Source: Bradyrhizobium amphicarpaeae
GTDB lineage: Bacteria; Pseudomonadota; Alphaproteobacteria; Rhizobiales; Xanthobacteraceae
DNA length: 64,000 nucleotides
NCBI RefSeq assembly: GCF_002266435.3
Contig: NZ_CP029426.2
Span: 5,238,001 to 5,302,000, forward strand
Direction of reading: 5' to 3'
Below, piece by piece: positions 17,672 to 26,380 of the stretch (its first letter is position 1; each line of letters begins with the position of its first letter). Made by a program: the position numbers and the translations under genes. A model generated the notes under the pieces. That model made no database searches and was not told the DNA's origin. It was given only the letters and a program-made list of their open reading frames with translations.

Positions 17672-19459
17672 CTACGACAGCGCTCCCAACACCCCGCGCG
17701 TCGCCTTGTCGATCTCCTCGACATAGCGGCGGCGGGCAAAGGTCTCGGTGAGGAAGCCGACCACCTTGCGGCTGTCGGTGGAATCGACCACCGCCAGCAT
17801 CTCGGCTTCGGCCTCGTCGAACACCGCCATCGCCGACTTCACGTTCATTTCCGGGATCAGCACGATGTCGGTCAGGCGGGCGAGCTCGATCACCTGGATG
17901 TCGTCGGCGATGGTGTCGAGATCGCTGGAGAACAAATCGGGCAGCATGACGAGACCGACATATTCGTCGGAATTGTTGACGATGACGATACCGGGCCGCG
18001 ATCCCAGCGCGAACTCGCGGCGCACCGCGGCGATCGTCGTGGTCGAGGGCACCTTGCCGACGTCGGAGCGCATCAGGCGCTCGACCGTGAGGTTGCGCAG
18101 CCAGCCGACGTCGTTGGCGCTACGGATGGTCTCGCCGCGCAGATGCAGGCGCCAGGTCGAGAAGGAATGCCCGAACATGAAGCGGACGCAGATCGAGGTG
18201 ACGATGCAGCCGGCGAGCACCACGGCGGTGACGTCGACGTTGCGGGTCATCTCGAGCACCAGGAACGACATGGTCAGGGGGCCGCCGACGATGGCGACAC
18301 CGAGCGTCGCCATTCCCGTCAGCATCGCGACCAGCGGATCGATGGCGAAGTTCGGGCTGATCAGGAGCAGCACCGCGGCAAAGAACTTGCCGATCAGGCT
18401 GCCGACGAACAGCGACGCGAAGAACAGGCCGCCGCGAAAGCCCGAGGCGAGCGAGATCAGGCAGGCCGTCACCTTCAGGGCGATGATCAACGCGATCAGG
18501 CCGATCGTCATGTCGTGAAACAGATCGAGCACCATGGCGCCATGGCCGGCCGCCAGCACCTGCGGGGTGATGATGGCAAAGCCGCCGACGATGAGACCCC
18601 CGGCCACCGGGCGGAGCCAGACCGGCAACCAGGCGAACAGGCGCTCGAACATCGGCGAGGAGCGCATCACGGCGATGCCGACGCCGCTGGTGATGAGCGC
18701 AAGCCCGATCAGCGCCAGATATTGCTCGACGCCGACGGCGCTGACCTTGGGGATCTCCAGCGAGTACGGCGCGCCGCCGAGCCATTGCGCGGTCAAGGCG
18801 CCGGCGAGGGAGGCTGCCAGGATCGGGGCCGCGCTGCCGACCGAGTAGACGCCGACGATCAACTCACAGGCATAGAAGGCGCCGGTGATCGGCGCGCCGA
18901 ACGCCGCCGCGATCGCAGCCGCAGCGCCGCAACCGACCATCAGTCGCTGATCGTTGCGGCGCAGATTGAAGAACTTGCCGAACAGCGAGGCGATCCCGGA
19001 GCCGATCTGGGTATAGCCCGCCTCGAGACCGACCGAGGCGCCGCAGCCGTTGGAGATCAGCGTCTGGCTCGACACGATGACACTGTCGCGCATCGACAGA
19101 TTGCCGCCGCGCAGCGCGTTGGCCTCGATCGGGTCGACCGCGCTCGAAATCTTCATCCGCCGCCGCGACCATTCCATGATACCGAGCGCCAGACCGCCGA
19201 GCGCAGGAGCGAGCAGCGCCGCCCATGGACTGACGCGAGCATTGGCCGACAGGCGCACGTCGACGGGAATGCCGTAGATCACCATATGGGCAATCTGCGC
19301 GATTTCGGCCATCAGCGTCACGATGGCGCCGGCCAGCGTGCCGATCACCAGCGCCAGCGGGATCAGGTAGAACTCATTGCTGCGCAGGAGGGCGCGCAGC
19401 CGAACCATCGTGCGGTTCGTCCCCTTGCCATCCACGAGATGCCTGATTCGCACCAACAC
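17672..19459 (-). CDS. CLC-type voltage-gated chloride channel family protein with CBS domains
   Basis: A 595-residue membrane protein: CLC transporter core (about residues 28-440, many hydrophobic helices) followed by two CBS domains (about 460-590). The gating-glutamate motif reads SVGLEAG (Glu about 146) in place of GREGP, the GSGIP chloride motif is not recognisable, and the third motif is GGLFFASLFVG instead of GGIFAP. It therefore belongs to a divergent CLC branch, and the transported anion is uncertain. The first start is GTG at 19459, 12 bases after the aldolase stop; ATG at 19408 is an alternative. Confidence 0.82.
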   Translation of the reverse strand: MLVRIRHLVDGKGTNRTMVRLRALLRSNEFYLIPLALVIGTLAGAIVTLMAEIAQIAHMVIYGIPVDVRLSANARVSPWAALLAPALGGLALGIMEWSRRRMKISSAVDPIEANALRGGNLSMRDSVIVSSQTLISNGCGASVGLEAGYTQIGSGIASLFGKFFNLRRNDQRLMVGCGAAAAIAAAFGAPITGAFYACELIVGVYSVGSAAPILAASLAGALTAQWLGGAPYSLEIPKVSAVGVEQYLALIGLALITSGVGIAVMRSSPMFERLFAWLPVWLRPVAGGLIVGGFAIITPQVLAAGHGAMVLDLFHDMTIGLIALIIALKVTACLISLASGFRGGLFFASLFVGSLIGKFFAAVLLLISPNFAIDPLVAMLTGMATLGVAIVGGPLTMSFLVLEMTRNVDVTAVVLAGCIVTSICVRFMFGHSFSTWRLHLRGETIRSANDVGWLRNLTVERLMRSDVGKVPSTTTIAAVRREFALGSRPGIVIVNNSDEYVGLVMLPDLFSSDLDTIADDIQVIELARLTDIVLIPEMNVKSAMAVFDEAEAEMLAVVDSTDSRKVVGFLTETFARRRYVEEIDKATRGVLGALS

Positions 19460-19471
19460 CTTCTGCCCGCC

Positions 19472-20125
19472 CTACTCTTCCGACAGGCCGTAGCCGGCCA
19501 TGCGCCGGCGGACCCGCTCGATCTCGGCGCTGGCGAGCAGCGGCGGTTGTCCGATCTGGAGGCAGCCATGATATTGCCGCGCCAGCGTTTCGACCTCGAC
19601 GGCGAGCCACATCGCCTTGTCCAGCGTCTTGCCGGTCGCGATCATGCCGTGATGGTCCAGCAGGCAGGCAAACCGCCCCTCCAGCGCCCGCACAGCATGT
19701 TCGGACAGCTCCACGGTCCCGAACGTCGCATAGGGCGCGCAGCGGATGCTGTCGCCGCCGGCCGCCGCGATCATGTAGTGCACCGGAGGAATCTCCATGC
19801 CCATGATCGCCAGGATGGTGCAATAGGTCGGATGCGCGTGCACCACGGCGTTGACGTCATCCCGCGACTTCAGGATGTCGCGATGAAAGCGCCATTCGCT
19901 CGACGGCTTCTGATCGGGCGCGTGCGCGCCGTCCATGGTCATGAAGACGATCTGATCCGGCGTCATGGCCTCATAGGGCACGCTGGTCGGCGTGACCAGG
20001 AGCCCGTCCACATGCCGGACGGAGATATTGCCCGAGGTGCCCTGGTTGATGCCGAGCGCGTTCATGCGCCGGCAGGCGTCGATGATGGCCTGTCTCTTGG
20101 CGGCCTCGTCCGCTGTCATCGACAT
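19472..20125 (-). CDS. Class II aldolase/adducin family protein
   Basis: A 217-residue zinc-dependent aldolase or epimerase of the L-fuculose-phosphate aldolase family. Phosphate-binding NQGTSGNISVR (residues about 27-37), the HAHPTYC zinc pair (about 96-102) and LLDHHGMIATG supply the expected ligands. It is likely cotranscribed with the downstream CLC gene, 12 bases away, though no functional link is obvious. The sugar substrate is unknown. Confidence 0.85.
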   Translation of the reverse strand: MSMTADEAAKRQAIIDACRRMNALGINQGTSGNISVRHVDGLLVTPTSVPYEAMTPDQIVFMTMDGAHAPDQKPSSEWRFHRDILKSRDDVNAVVHAHPTYCTILAIMGMEIPPVHYMIAAAGGDSIRCAPYATFGTVELSEHAVRALEGRFACLLDHHGMIATGKTLDKAMWLAVEVETLARQYHGCLQIGQPPLLASAEIERVRRRMAGYGLSEE

Positions 20126-20317
20126 CCCGATTTCCTGACGATCGTCTCGTTAGACCCGAAGTACGTCAAAGCAATATGGCAGCGCAAGCGAAAGCGGCCC
20201 GGATCCGGTGCCACCTTGTCGCCCCGCCTGCCAAATCCGGCTCCTCGGGCGCTGGAACGATGGCTTCCGGGCTGACTTAGCCCAGCAAAGCCGCTTTGGA
20301 AATCACAGGAGACGGCA

Positions 20318-20524
20318 ATGGGCGACAGTGGAATCGGAATGCTCCTCGGCCACCTCTCGGCCAACCTGCTCTGGCTCTGGTTCATCGGAGCCTTCGTGCT
20401 CGGCGGGGTTCTGGTCTATGGCGTGATGAAGGCCGGCCGCCTCAGGCGCAGCGAGCGGGCGCAGCTGGATCGCAATACCGAGGCACGGCAACGCCAGGAA
20501 GATCCTTACAATCGCGCGACGTGA
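20318..20524 (+). CDS. Small single-helix membrane protein
   Basis: A 68-residue protein with one hydrophobic helix at about residues 16-38 followed by a basic then polar cytoplasmic tail (GRLRRSERAQLDRN). AGGAGACGGC lies just before the ATG, supporting translation. I recognise no family. It is followed by the DUF892 gene. Confidence 0.6.
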   Translation: MGDSGIGMLLGHLSANLLWLWFIGAFVLGGVLVYGVMKAGRLRRSERAQLDRNTEARQRQEDPYNRAT

Positions 20525-20637
20525 GCCTTCGCCCGGCGCGCCGGTTGCCGTTTGGAACTTTCGTTCATGACGCGGCTTTGATCGCCTGAGGATTGAGGAG
20601 GGCGAGGCCTTCCCGTGTTACCTCATGAGGAGGACGT

Positions 20638-21201
20638 ATGGCTAAAGCAAAGAAGCGCACGACCAAGAAGACCGCGACCCGCCGCCCGCGTCAGGCGCCG
20701 AAGATGCTCAGCGATCTGTTTCTGGAAACGCTGAAGGACATCTATTTCGCCGAGAACAAGATCATCAAGACCCTGCCGAAGATGGCCAAGGCCGCGCAAT
20801 CGAAGGATCTGGCAGCCGCCTTCAACAAGCACCTGCGTGAGACCCAGGGCCAGGTCAAGCGTCTGGAGCAGATCTTCAAGATGCTGGGCAAGCCGGCGCG
20901 CGGCAAGCCCTGCGAGGCCATCAACGGCATCACCGACGAGGGCGCCGAGATCATGAAGGACTTCAAGGGCGCCCCGGCGCTCGACGCGGGCCTGCTCGCG
21001 GCCGCGCAGGCGGTCGAGCATTACGAGATCTCCCGCTATGGCACCCTGCGCACCTGGGCCGAGGAGCTCGGCATGCCGGACGCTGCAAAACTGCTTCAGG
21101 CGACGCTGGACGAGGAAGAGGCGACCGACCATACGCTGACCGAGCTCGCGACGTCCGTGATCAACCTCGAAGCGGAAGAAGAGTATCGCGACGCGGCCTG
21201 A
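20638..21201 (+). CDS. Ferritin-like DUF892 protein (YciE/YciF family)
   Basis: A 187-residue stress-related four-helix protein. The first 23 residues are Lys/Arg-rich (AKAKKRTTKKTATRR), an extension seen in alphaproteobacterial members. The core has LFLETLKDIYFAENKI with metal-ligand Glu residues, LRETQGQVKRLEQIF, AAQAVEHYEISRYGTL and LDEEEATDHTLTELA. These paired E-x-x-H/E positions are those of the ferritin-like di-iron site. GAGGAGGACGT precedes the ATG. Expression under general stress is usual in the family. A clear terminator follows. Confidence 0.9.
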   Translation: MAKAKKRTTKKTATRRPRQAPKMLSDLFLETLKDIYFAENKIIKTLPKMAKAAQSKDLAAAFNKHLRETQGQVKRLEQIFKMLGKPARGKPCEAINGITDEGAEIMKDFKGAPALDAGLLAAAQAVEHYEISRYGTLRTWAEELGMPDAAKLLQATLDEEEATDHTLTELATSVINLEAEEEYRDAA

Positions 21202-21223
21202 CCCGCGCCCAGCTCCAGGACAG

Positions 21224-21256
21224 AACGCCGCGGCCAAGGCCGCGGCGTTTGCTTTT
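21224..21256 (+). terminator. Rho-independent terminator after DUF892 gene
   Basis: AACGCCGCGGCC and GGCCGCGGCGTT form a perfect 12-bp stem with a 2-base AA centre, followed by TTTGCTTTT. It starts about 22 bases after the stop. Confidence 0.8.
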
Positions 21257-21316
21257 GCGAACGCACGACGGCGCATGGCACGTCAGCGCCAGCGCACTGG
21301 ATTTCCCGGGAACCAG

Positions 21317-21324
21317 CCCCATAT
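21317..21324 (+). promoter_or_regulatory. Possible heat-shock (RpoH-type) -10 element upstream of hsp20
   Basis: CCCCATAT matches the E. coli-style RpoH -10 consensus, 30 bases upstream of the hsp20 ATG, with a poor -35 match (CTGGAT) around 21297. A palindrome TTCCCGGGAA overlaps at 21303-21312. The assignment is weak. Confidence 0.25.
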
Positions 21325-21353
21325 GCAGGCTTTCCCACCCCTGAGCCCGCATC

Positions 21354-21737
21354 ATGCAACCGAAGAATCCCCTCGACTGGATGCTGTCCGAAGCCCTGGA
21401 CCAGCTGACGCGCGCCGACCGGCTGCGCCAGCAGTTCGGCCGTCAGGAAGCCTGCTGGGAGCCGCCGATCGACGTGCTCGAAACCGAGCACGAGCTGCTG
21501 ATCCTGGTCGCGCTTCCCGGCGTCAATCCCGACAATGTCGAGACGGTCATTCATGACGGCGTGCTCGTCGTTTCCGGCCAGCGCACGCTTCCGCCAGAGC
21601 TTCGCAAGGCCCGCATCCACCGGCTCGAGCTGCCGCAGGGGCGTTTTGAACGCCGCATTGCATTGCCCGTCGGCCGCTACGCCATCAGCCGCTTCGTGAT
21701 GGACGGCTGCGTCGCGCTGCGTCTCGCCAAATCCTGA
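21354..21737 (+). CDS. Hsp20/alpha-crystallin family small heat-shock protein
   Basis: A 127-residue chaperone with an alpha-crystallin domain at about residues 37-120. Recognisable strands are PPIDVLETEHELLILVALPGV (family DxxET and ALPGV motifs) and the RRIALPVGR segment matching the usual RxxxLP. The C-terminal IxI anchor is absent, so oligomerisation may be reduced. It lies 8 bases upstream of lon, giving a chaperone-protease operon for handling misfolded proteins. Confidence 0.87.
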   Translation: MQPKNPLDWMLSEALDQLTRADRLRQQFGRQEACWEPPIDVLETEHELLILVALPGVNPDNVETVIHDGVLVVSGQRTLPPELRKARIHRLELPQGRFERRIALPVGRYAISRFVMDGCVALRLAKS

Positions 21738-21745
21738 GGTCGATC

Positions 21746-24139
21746 ATGGCCACCGAACAGATGAACAACGAACAGACCAATAACGACGTGAAGATCCCCG
21801 ACGACGCGCTGATCATCATCCCCGTGCGCGAGATGGTGCTGTTCCCAGGCGCCATCGCGCCGATCGCGATCGCGCGGCCGAAGTCGGTTGCCGCCGCGCA
21901 GCAGGCGCTGCGCGAGCAGCGGCCGATCGGCATCGTCCTGCAGCGCAGCCCCGAAACCGAGGAGCCGGGCCCGGACGATCTCTATCGGGTCGCGACCATC
22001 GCCAACATCGTGCGCTACATCACCGCGCCCGACGGCACCCATCACATCGTCTGCCAGGGCGTGCAGCGCGCGCGCATCCTCGACTTCCTGCCGGGGACGC
22101 CGTTCCCGGCCGCGCGGATCCAGCAGATTCCGGAGCCGACCACGAATTCGCCGGAGATCGAGGCGCGTGCGCTGAACCTGCAGCGCCAGGCGATCGAGGC
22201 AATCGAGTTGCTGCCGCAGGCGCCGCCGGAGCTGGCCGCGATGTTCCAGGGCACCACCGCGCCCGGCGCGCTGGCGGATCTGGCCACCTCGTTCATGGAC
22301 ATCAAGCCGCAGGACAAGCAGGAGGTCCTGGAGACCATCGACCTCGCCTTGCGCGTCGAGAAGGTGTCGAAGCATCTGGCCGAGCGGCTGGAGGTGCTGC
22401 GCATCAGCAACGAGATCGGCCAGAAGACCCGCGCCAGCTTCGACGAGCGGCAGCGCGAGGCGATCCTGCGCGAGCAGATGGCGACCATCCAGCGCCAGCT
22501 GGGCGAAGGCGACGGCAAGGCGGCCGAGGTCGCCGAGCTGACCGCTGCCATCGCCAAGGCCAACATGCCACCCGAGGCGGACGCCCACGCCAGGAAGGAG
22601 CTGCGCCGCTACGAGCGCATGCCGGAGGCTGCCGGCGAAGCCGGCATGGTCCGCACCTACCTGGACTGGCTGATCGAGCTGCCGTGGGCGCTGCCCGCGG
22701 AGAAGCCGATCGACATCAAGGCGGCGCGAGCCATCCTGGATGCCGATCATTTCGGCCTGGAGAAGATCAAGGGCCGGATCATCGAATATCTGGCGGTGCG
22801 CAAGCTGGCACCGCAGGGCAAGGCGCCGATCCTGTGCTTCGTCGGCCCGCCCGGCGTCGGCAAGACCTCGCTCGGACAATCAATCGCACGCGCGATGGAT
22901 CGCCCCTTCGTGCGCGTCAGCCTCGGCGGCGTGCATGACGAGGCCGAGATCCGCGGTCACCGCCGCACCTATATCGGCGCGCTGCCGGGCAACATCATCC
23001 AGGGCATCAAGAAGGCCGGCTCGCGCGCCTGCGTCATGATGCTGGACGAGATCGACAAGATGGGCCGTGGCGTGCAGGGCGATCCCTCGGCCGCCATGCT
23101 GGAGGTGCTCGACCCCGAGCAGAACGGGACGTTCCGGGACAATTACCTGGCCGTGCCCTTCGACCTCTCGCGCGTGGTGTTCATCGCGACCGCCAACATG
23201 CTGGACCAGATCCCGGGTCCGCTGCTGGATCGCATGGAGCTGATCAGCCTCGCCGGCTACACCGAGGAGGAGAAGCTGGAGATCGCGAAGCGCTATCTGG
23301 TGCGGCGGCAGCTCGAGGCCAACGGCTTGACGGCCGAGCAGGCCGAGATCGAGCCGGACGCGCTGAAGCTGGTGGTCAAGGGCTACACCCGCGAGGCCGG
23401 CGTGCGTAATCTCGAGCGAGAGATCGGCAAGCTGTTCCGGCATGCCGCGGTGCAAGTCGCGGAAGGTTCGGCCGCCAAGGTCGTGGTGACGGCCAAGGAC
23501 ATCGGCACCGTGCTCGGCCAGCCGCGCTTCGAGGGCGAGATCGCGCAGCGCACCAGCATTCCGGGCGTGGCCACCGGCCTTGCCTGGACGCCTGTCGGCG
23601 GTGACATCCTGTTCATCGAGGCCTCGCGCGTCCCCGGCCGGGGCGGCATGATCCTGACCGGCCAGCTCGGCGAGGTCATGCGCGAGAGCGTGCAGGCTGC
23701 GCTGACGCTGGTGAAGAGCAAGGCCACGCAGCTCGGCATCGATCAGTCGGTGTTCGAGAAGAGCGACATCCACGTTCACGTTCCCGCGGGCGCAACCCCG
23801 AAGGACGGACCGAGCGCGGGCGTTGCGATGTTCACGGCGCTGACGTCCCTGCTCACCAACCGCACGGTGCGCAGCGATACCGCCATGACCGGCGAGATCT
23901 CGCTGCGCGGCCTGGTGCTGCCGGTCGGCGGCATCAAGGAGAAGGTGGTGGCTGCGGCCGCCGCCGGATTGAAGCGGGTGATGCTGCCGGCACGCAACAA
24001 GCGGGACTATGACGACATCCCGAAGAGCGCGCGGGACAACCTCGAATTCATCTGGCTGGAGCGCGTCGACGAGGCCATCGCCGCGGCGCTCGAGCCGGCC
24101 GAGGCTCAAATCGATGCGAAGGTCGAAGCGGCGGAGTGA
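21746..24139 (+). CDS. lon: ATP-dependent protease Lon
   Basis: A 797-residue LonA-type protease: N-terminal substrate-binding domain (residues about 18-210, opening [17 protein letters not shown]), AAA+ module with Walker [10 protein letters not shown] at about 368-376 and Walker [11 protein letters not shown], and C-terminal serine protease domain. The catalytic Ser is in [15 protein letters not shown] (about 688) and the Lys in [10 protein letters not shown] (about 731). It differs from the canonical alphaproteobacterial lon in context: it follows hsp20 and not clpX, so it is probably a second, stress-linked Lon copy. Confidence 0.93.
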   Translation: MATEQMNNEQTNNDVKIPDDALIIIPVREMVLFPGAIAPIAIARPKSVAAAQQALREQRPIGIVLQRSPETEEPGPDDLYRVATIANIVRYITAPDGTHHIVCQGVQRARILDFLPGTPFPAARIQQIPEPTTNSPEIEARALNLQRQAIEAIELLPQAPPELAAMFQGTTAPGALADLATSFMDIKPQDKQEVLETIDLALRVEKVSKHLAERLEVLRISNEIGQKTRASFDERQREAILREQMATIQRQLGEGDGKAAEVAELTAAIAKANMPPEADAHARKELRRYERMPEAAGEAGMVRTYLDWLIELPWALPAEKPIDIKAARAILDADHFGLEKIKGRIIEYLAVRKLAPQGKAPILCFVGPPGVGKTSLGQSIARAMDRPFVRVSLGGVHDEAEIRGHRRTYIGALPGNIIQGIKKAGSRACVMMLDEIDKMGRGVQGDPSAAMLEVLDPEQNGTFRDNYLAVPFDLSRVVFIATANMLDQIPGPLLDRMELISLAGYTEEEKLEIAKRYLVRRQLEANGLTAEQAEIEPDALKLVVKGYTREAGVRNLEREIGKLFRHAAVQVAEGSAAKVVVTAKDIGTVLGQPRFEGEIAQRTSIPGVATGLAWTPVGGDILFIEASRVPGRGGMILTGQLGEVMRESVQAALTLVKSKATQLGIDQSVFEKSDIHVHVPAGATPKDGPSAGVAMFTALTSLLTNRTVRSDTAMTGEISLRGLVLPVGGIKEKVVAAAAAGLKRVMLPARNKRDYDDIPKSARDNLEFIWLERVDEAIAAALEPAEAQIDAKVEAAE

Positions 24140-24144
24140 CGACG

Positions 24145-24300
24145 ATGAAGAAACTGCTGGAGAAAGCGAAGCGATCGCGGAAGACGCAGCGGCTGCGCCA
24201 ATTGCTCGATCGCGCGGTCGACCGGGTGCGCGATGCGATCGCAGGGCCCGAACCGCGGCTTCAGCCGATCCCGGTCCGGGTGAAGCGCCGCAAGGGTTGA
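24145..24300 (+). CDS. 51-residue highly basic protein downstream of lon
   Basis: ATG at 24145 opens a 51-residue frame five bases after the lon stop: MKKLLEKAKRSRKTQRLRQL, then a short acidic-basic helix and a VKRRKG tail. About one third of residues are Lys or Arg, and the first 40 look helical. Spacing and strand suggest it is the third gene of the hsp20-lon operon. I do not recognise a family; nucleic-acid binding or being a Lon substrate are guesses. Confidence 0.5.
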   Translation: MKKLLEKAKRSRKTQRLRQLLDRAVDRVRDAIAGPEPRLQPIPVRVKRRKG

Positions 24301-24336
24301 GCCCTCCGTCTCAGGCCCTCGCGACTGCCCCAATCA

Positions 24337-24366
24337 AAAGGCCCCCTCCTATGCGAGGGGGCCTTT
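24337..24366. terminator. Bidirectional terminator between lon operon and HU gene
   Basis: AAAGGCCCCCTC (24337-24348) pairs with GAGGGGGCCTTT (24355-24366) around CTATGC. T or A runs flank both sides, so it can end the plus-strand lon operon and the convergent HU gene whose stop is at 24373. Confidence 0.85.
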
Positions 24367-24372
24367 GCATTG

Positions 24373-24675
24373 TTAGCCCACGGCGTCCTTGGCCGCCTTG
24401 ACCGGGCGGGCGCGGACGATCTTGCGGGCCGGCTTGGCCTTGAACATCATCTCTTCACCCGTGAACGGGTTGGTGCCCTTGCGAGCCTTGGTCGCGGGCT
24501 TCTTGATGACCACGAACTTGGCGAAGCCCGGCACCAGGAACAGGCCGTTCTTCTTGAGCTCCTTGTGACCGACGTCGGTCAGCGTCTCCATGACGCTCTT
24601 GACGTCGCGCTTGGAAAGCTCGGTAGCGGTCGCAATCTTTTCGATCAACTGCGATTTGGACATCTGGGTTGCCAT
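24373..24675 (-). CDS. HU/IHF-family DNA-binding protein
   Basis: A 100-residue nucleoid protein. SKSQLIEKIATATELSKRDV is the N-terminal helical dimerisation part; the arm region is FVVIKKPATKARKGTNPFTGEEMMFKAKPARKIV, containing the conserved RKGxNPxTGE and PARK segments. The C-terminus has a short Lys/Ala extension. Start at 24675 is set by AGAGGAG 5 bases upstream; the frame is open to 24705. It binds DNA non-specifically and bends it. Confidence 0.9.
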   Translation of the reverse strand: MATQMSKSQLIEKIATATELSKRDVKSVMETLTDVGHKELKKNGLFLVPGFAKFVVIKKPATKARKGTNPFTGEEMMFKAKPARKIVRARPVKAAKDAVG

Positions 24676-24955
24676 CGTGTCTCCTCTGATTCGTGACGGC
24701 TGCATATTAGACCAACCGGCGAAGGCCTATAGCCTTCTGCACAGTTTTGTCGCGGTTTTACGGGCATTTTTGGCCTTCTGTGGCAAAAAACCCTGCATTT
24801 TAGCCACTTCCAGTGCGGAAGAAGCCTCGCGCAGCGGATTTTGCCTTGTTTCAAAGGCCCGCACGACTTCTTGCTAGAACTGATTCGCCGCTTTCGACAA
24901 GCGTCGACCGGCCTCTTTGTATGAGGAGGCGCGCGTTTCACCCTAGAAAATAGGG

Positions 24956-26191
24956 CTAGATGCGCTCGATGATGATGGCCGGCGCCATACCGCCGGCGGC
25001 GCACATGGTGACGAGACCACGCTTGAGATCGCGCCGTTCGAGTTCGTCGAGCACGGTGCCGATCAGGATCGAACCGGTGGCACCGATGGGATGGCCGAGC
25101 GCGATCGAGCCGCCATTGACGTTGACCTTGGCGCGATCAAGCCCGAGGTCGCGGATATATTTTTCCGCGACCACCGCAAATGCCTCGTTGATCTCGAACA
25201 GGTCGATGTCGTCGACGGTTAAGCCGGCCTTCGCCAGCACCTTGCGCGTCGCCGGCACCGGCGCGTTCAGCATCAGGGTCGGCGAGTCCCCCATGTTGGC
25301 CATCGCGACGACACGGGCGCGGGGCTTGAGACCATGCGCTCCGGCGTAAGCGGGCGAAGCCATCAGGATCGCAGCGGCACCGTCGACAACGCCGGAGGAG
25401 TTGCCGGCGTGGTGCATGAAGTCGATGTTCAGATCCGGGTACTTCTGCAGGATGAGGCCGCGATAGGTCGTGCCCTTGTCATCGATCGCATAGTCGGCGA
25501 TTGCCGGGAATGCCGGCTTGAGGCTGCTGAGGCCTTCCATCGTGGTCTGCGGCCGCGGATATTCCTCGTGGTCGAGCGCGAGGCTGCCATCCTCGCGGTG
25601 GACGGGCACGAGGCTCTTGTCGAAGTGGCCGTTCGCGATCGCGTGCGCGGCGCGCTTCTGGCTCTCGAGCCCGAGCGCATCGACGTCCCGCCGCGTGATG
25701 CCTTCCAGCGTCGCGATCGCATCCGCGCAGACGCCCTGATGCGATTGCGGATGCCGCGCGCGCAGGCGCAGATTGCCGCTATCCATCATCATCGGACCGC
25801 TGCCGCCGCGGCGTCCTTCCATCGACATCATCTCGCAGCCGCCGGCGATGACGAGGTCTTCCGCGCCCGCCATGATCGAGGAGGCCGCCATGTTGACGCT
25901 GGTGATGCCGCTTCCGCAGAACCGGTCGAGCGTCACGGCGCTGGCGCGCACGTCGTAACCGGCATCGAGCGCCGACATCCGGCCGAGATCGCCGCTTTGG
26001 GTCGCGACCTGCGCGCTGCAGCCCCAGACGATGTCGTCGACATCGGCGGTATCGATGCCGGTGCGGTCTGCGAGCGCGCGCAGCACGGTGGCACCGAGCT
26101 GCTGCGGATGAATGCCCGACAATGCTCCCTTGCCGGCCTTGCCGACGCCGCGCGGGGTTCGGCAGGCATCGATGATCAGCGCGTCAGCCAT
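24956..26191 (-). CDS. Acetyl-CoA C-acetyltransferase (thiolase)
   Basis: A 411-residue thiolase. The nucleophilic Cys is in LDRFCGSGITSVN (about residue 92), the catalytic His in NGGSIALGHPIGATG (about 362) and the second Cys in MCAAGGMAPA near the C-terminus, slightly different from the common CxGGGxG. Likely role is thiolytic cleavage of 3-ketoacyl-CoA or acetoacetyl-CoA formation. ATG at 26191 follows AGAGGA; the frame continues upstream without homology. No fatty-acid oxidation partners are adjacent. Confidence 0.9.
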   Translation of the reverse strand: MADALIIDACRTPRGVGKAGKGALSGIHPQQLGATVLRALADRTGIDTADVDDIVWGCSAQVATQSGDLGRMSALDAGYDVRASAVTLDRFCGSGITSVNMAASSIMAGAEDLVIAGGCEMMSMEGRRGGSGPMMMDSGNLRLRARHPQSHQGVCADAIATLEGITRRDVDALGLESQKRAAHAIANGHFDKSLVPVHREDGSLALDHEEYPRPQTTMEGLSSLKPAFPAIADYAIDDKGTTYRGLILQKYPDLNIDFMHHAGNSSGVVDGAAAILMASPAYAGAHGLKPRARVVAMANMGDSPTLMLNAPVPATRKVLAKAGLTVDDIDLFEINEAFAVVAEKYIRDLGLDRAKVNVNGGSIALGHPIGATGSILIGTVLDELERRDLKRGLVTMCAAGGMAPAIIIERI

Positions 26192-26380
26192 GGGCGTTGT
26201 CCTCTTGTTGTGGGTTGTTGAGGATGTTCTGAATAAGGGAGAGAGGAGAGTCAATGCGAGACGTTTACCGCTTCGCACCCTGGATTTTCCGCTGCGCGGT
26301 TAGCGCTGAAAGTCTCCGTGACGTCTTGGCCGGGTCGGTCCCGGGCATGACGGCCTCTGGTGCGCGCGGAAGGAAACCGG

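Noticed and set aside
18143..20275. A 710-codon plus-strand frame across the CLC and aldolase genes
   Set aside because: It is composition-driven (Arg, Gln, His, Asp rich) and spans two recognisable genes on the other strand.
21256..21353. ROSE-type RNA thermometer before hsp20
   Set aside because: I could not find the expected conserved anti-ribosome-site element or a clear multi-hairpin fold; there is not even a strong ribosome site.
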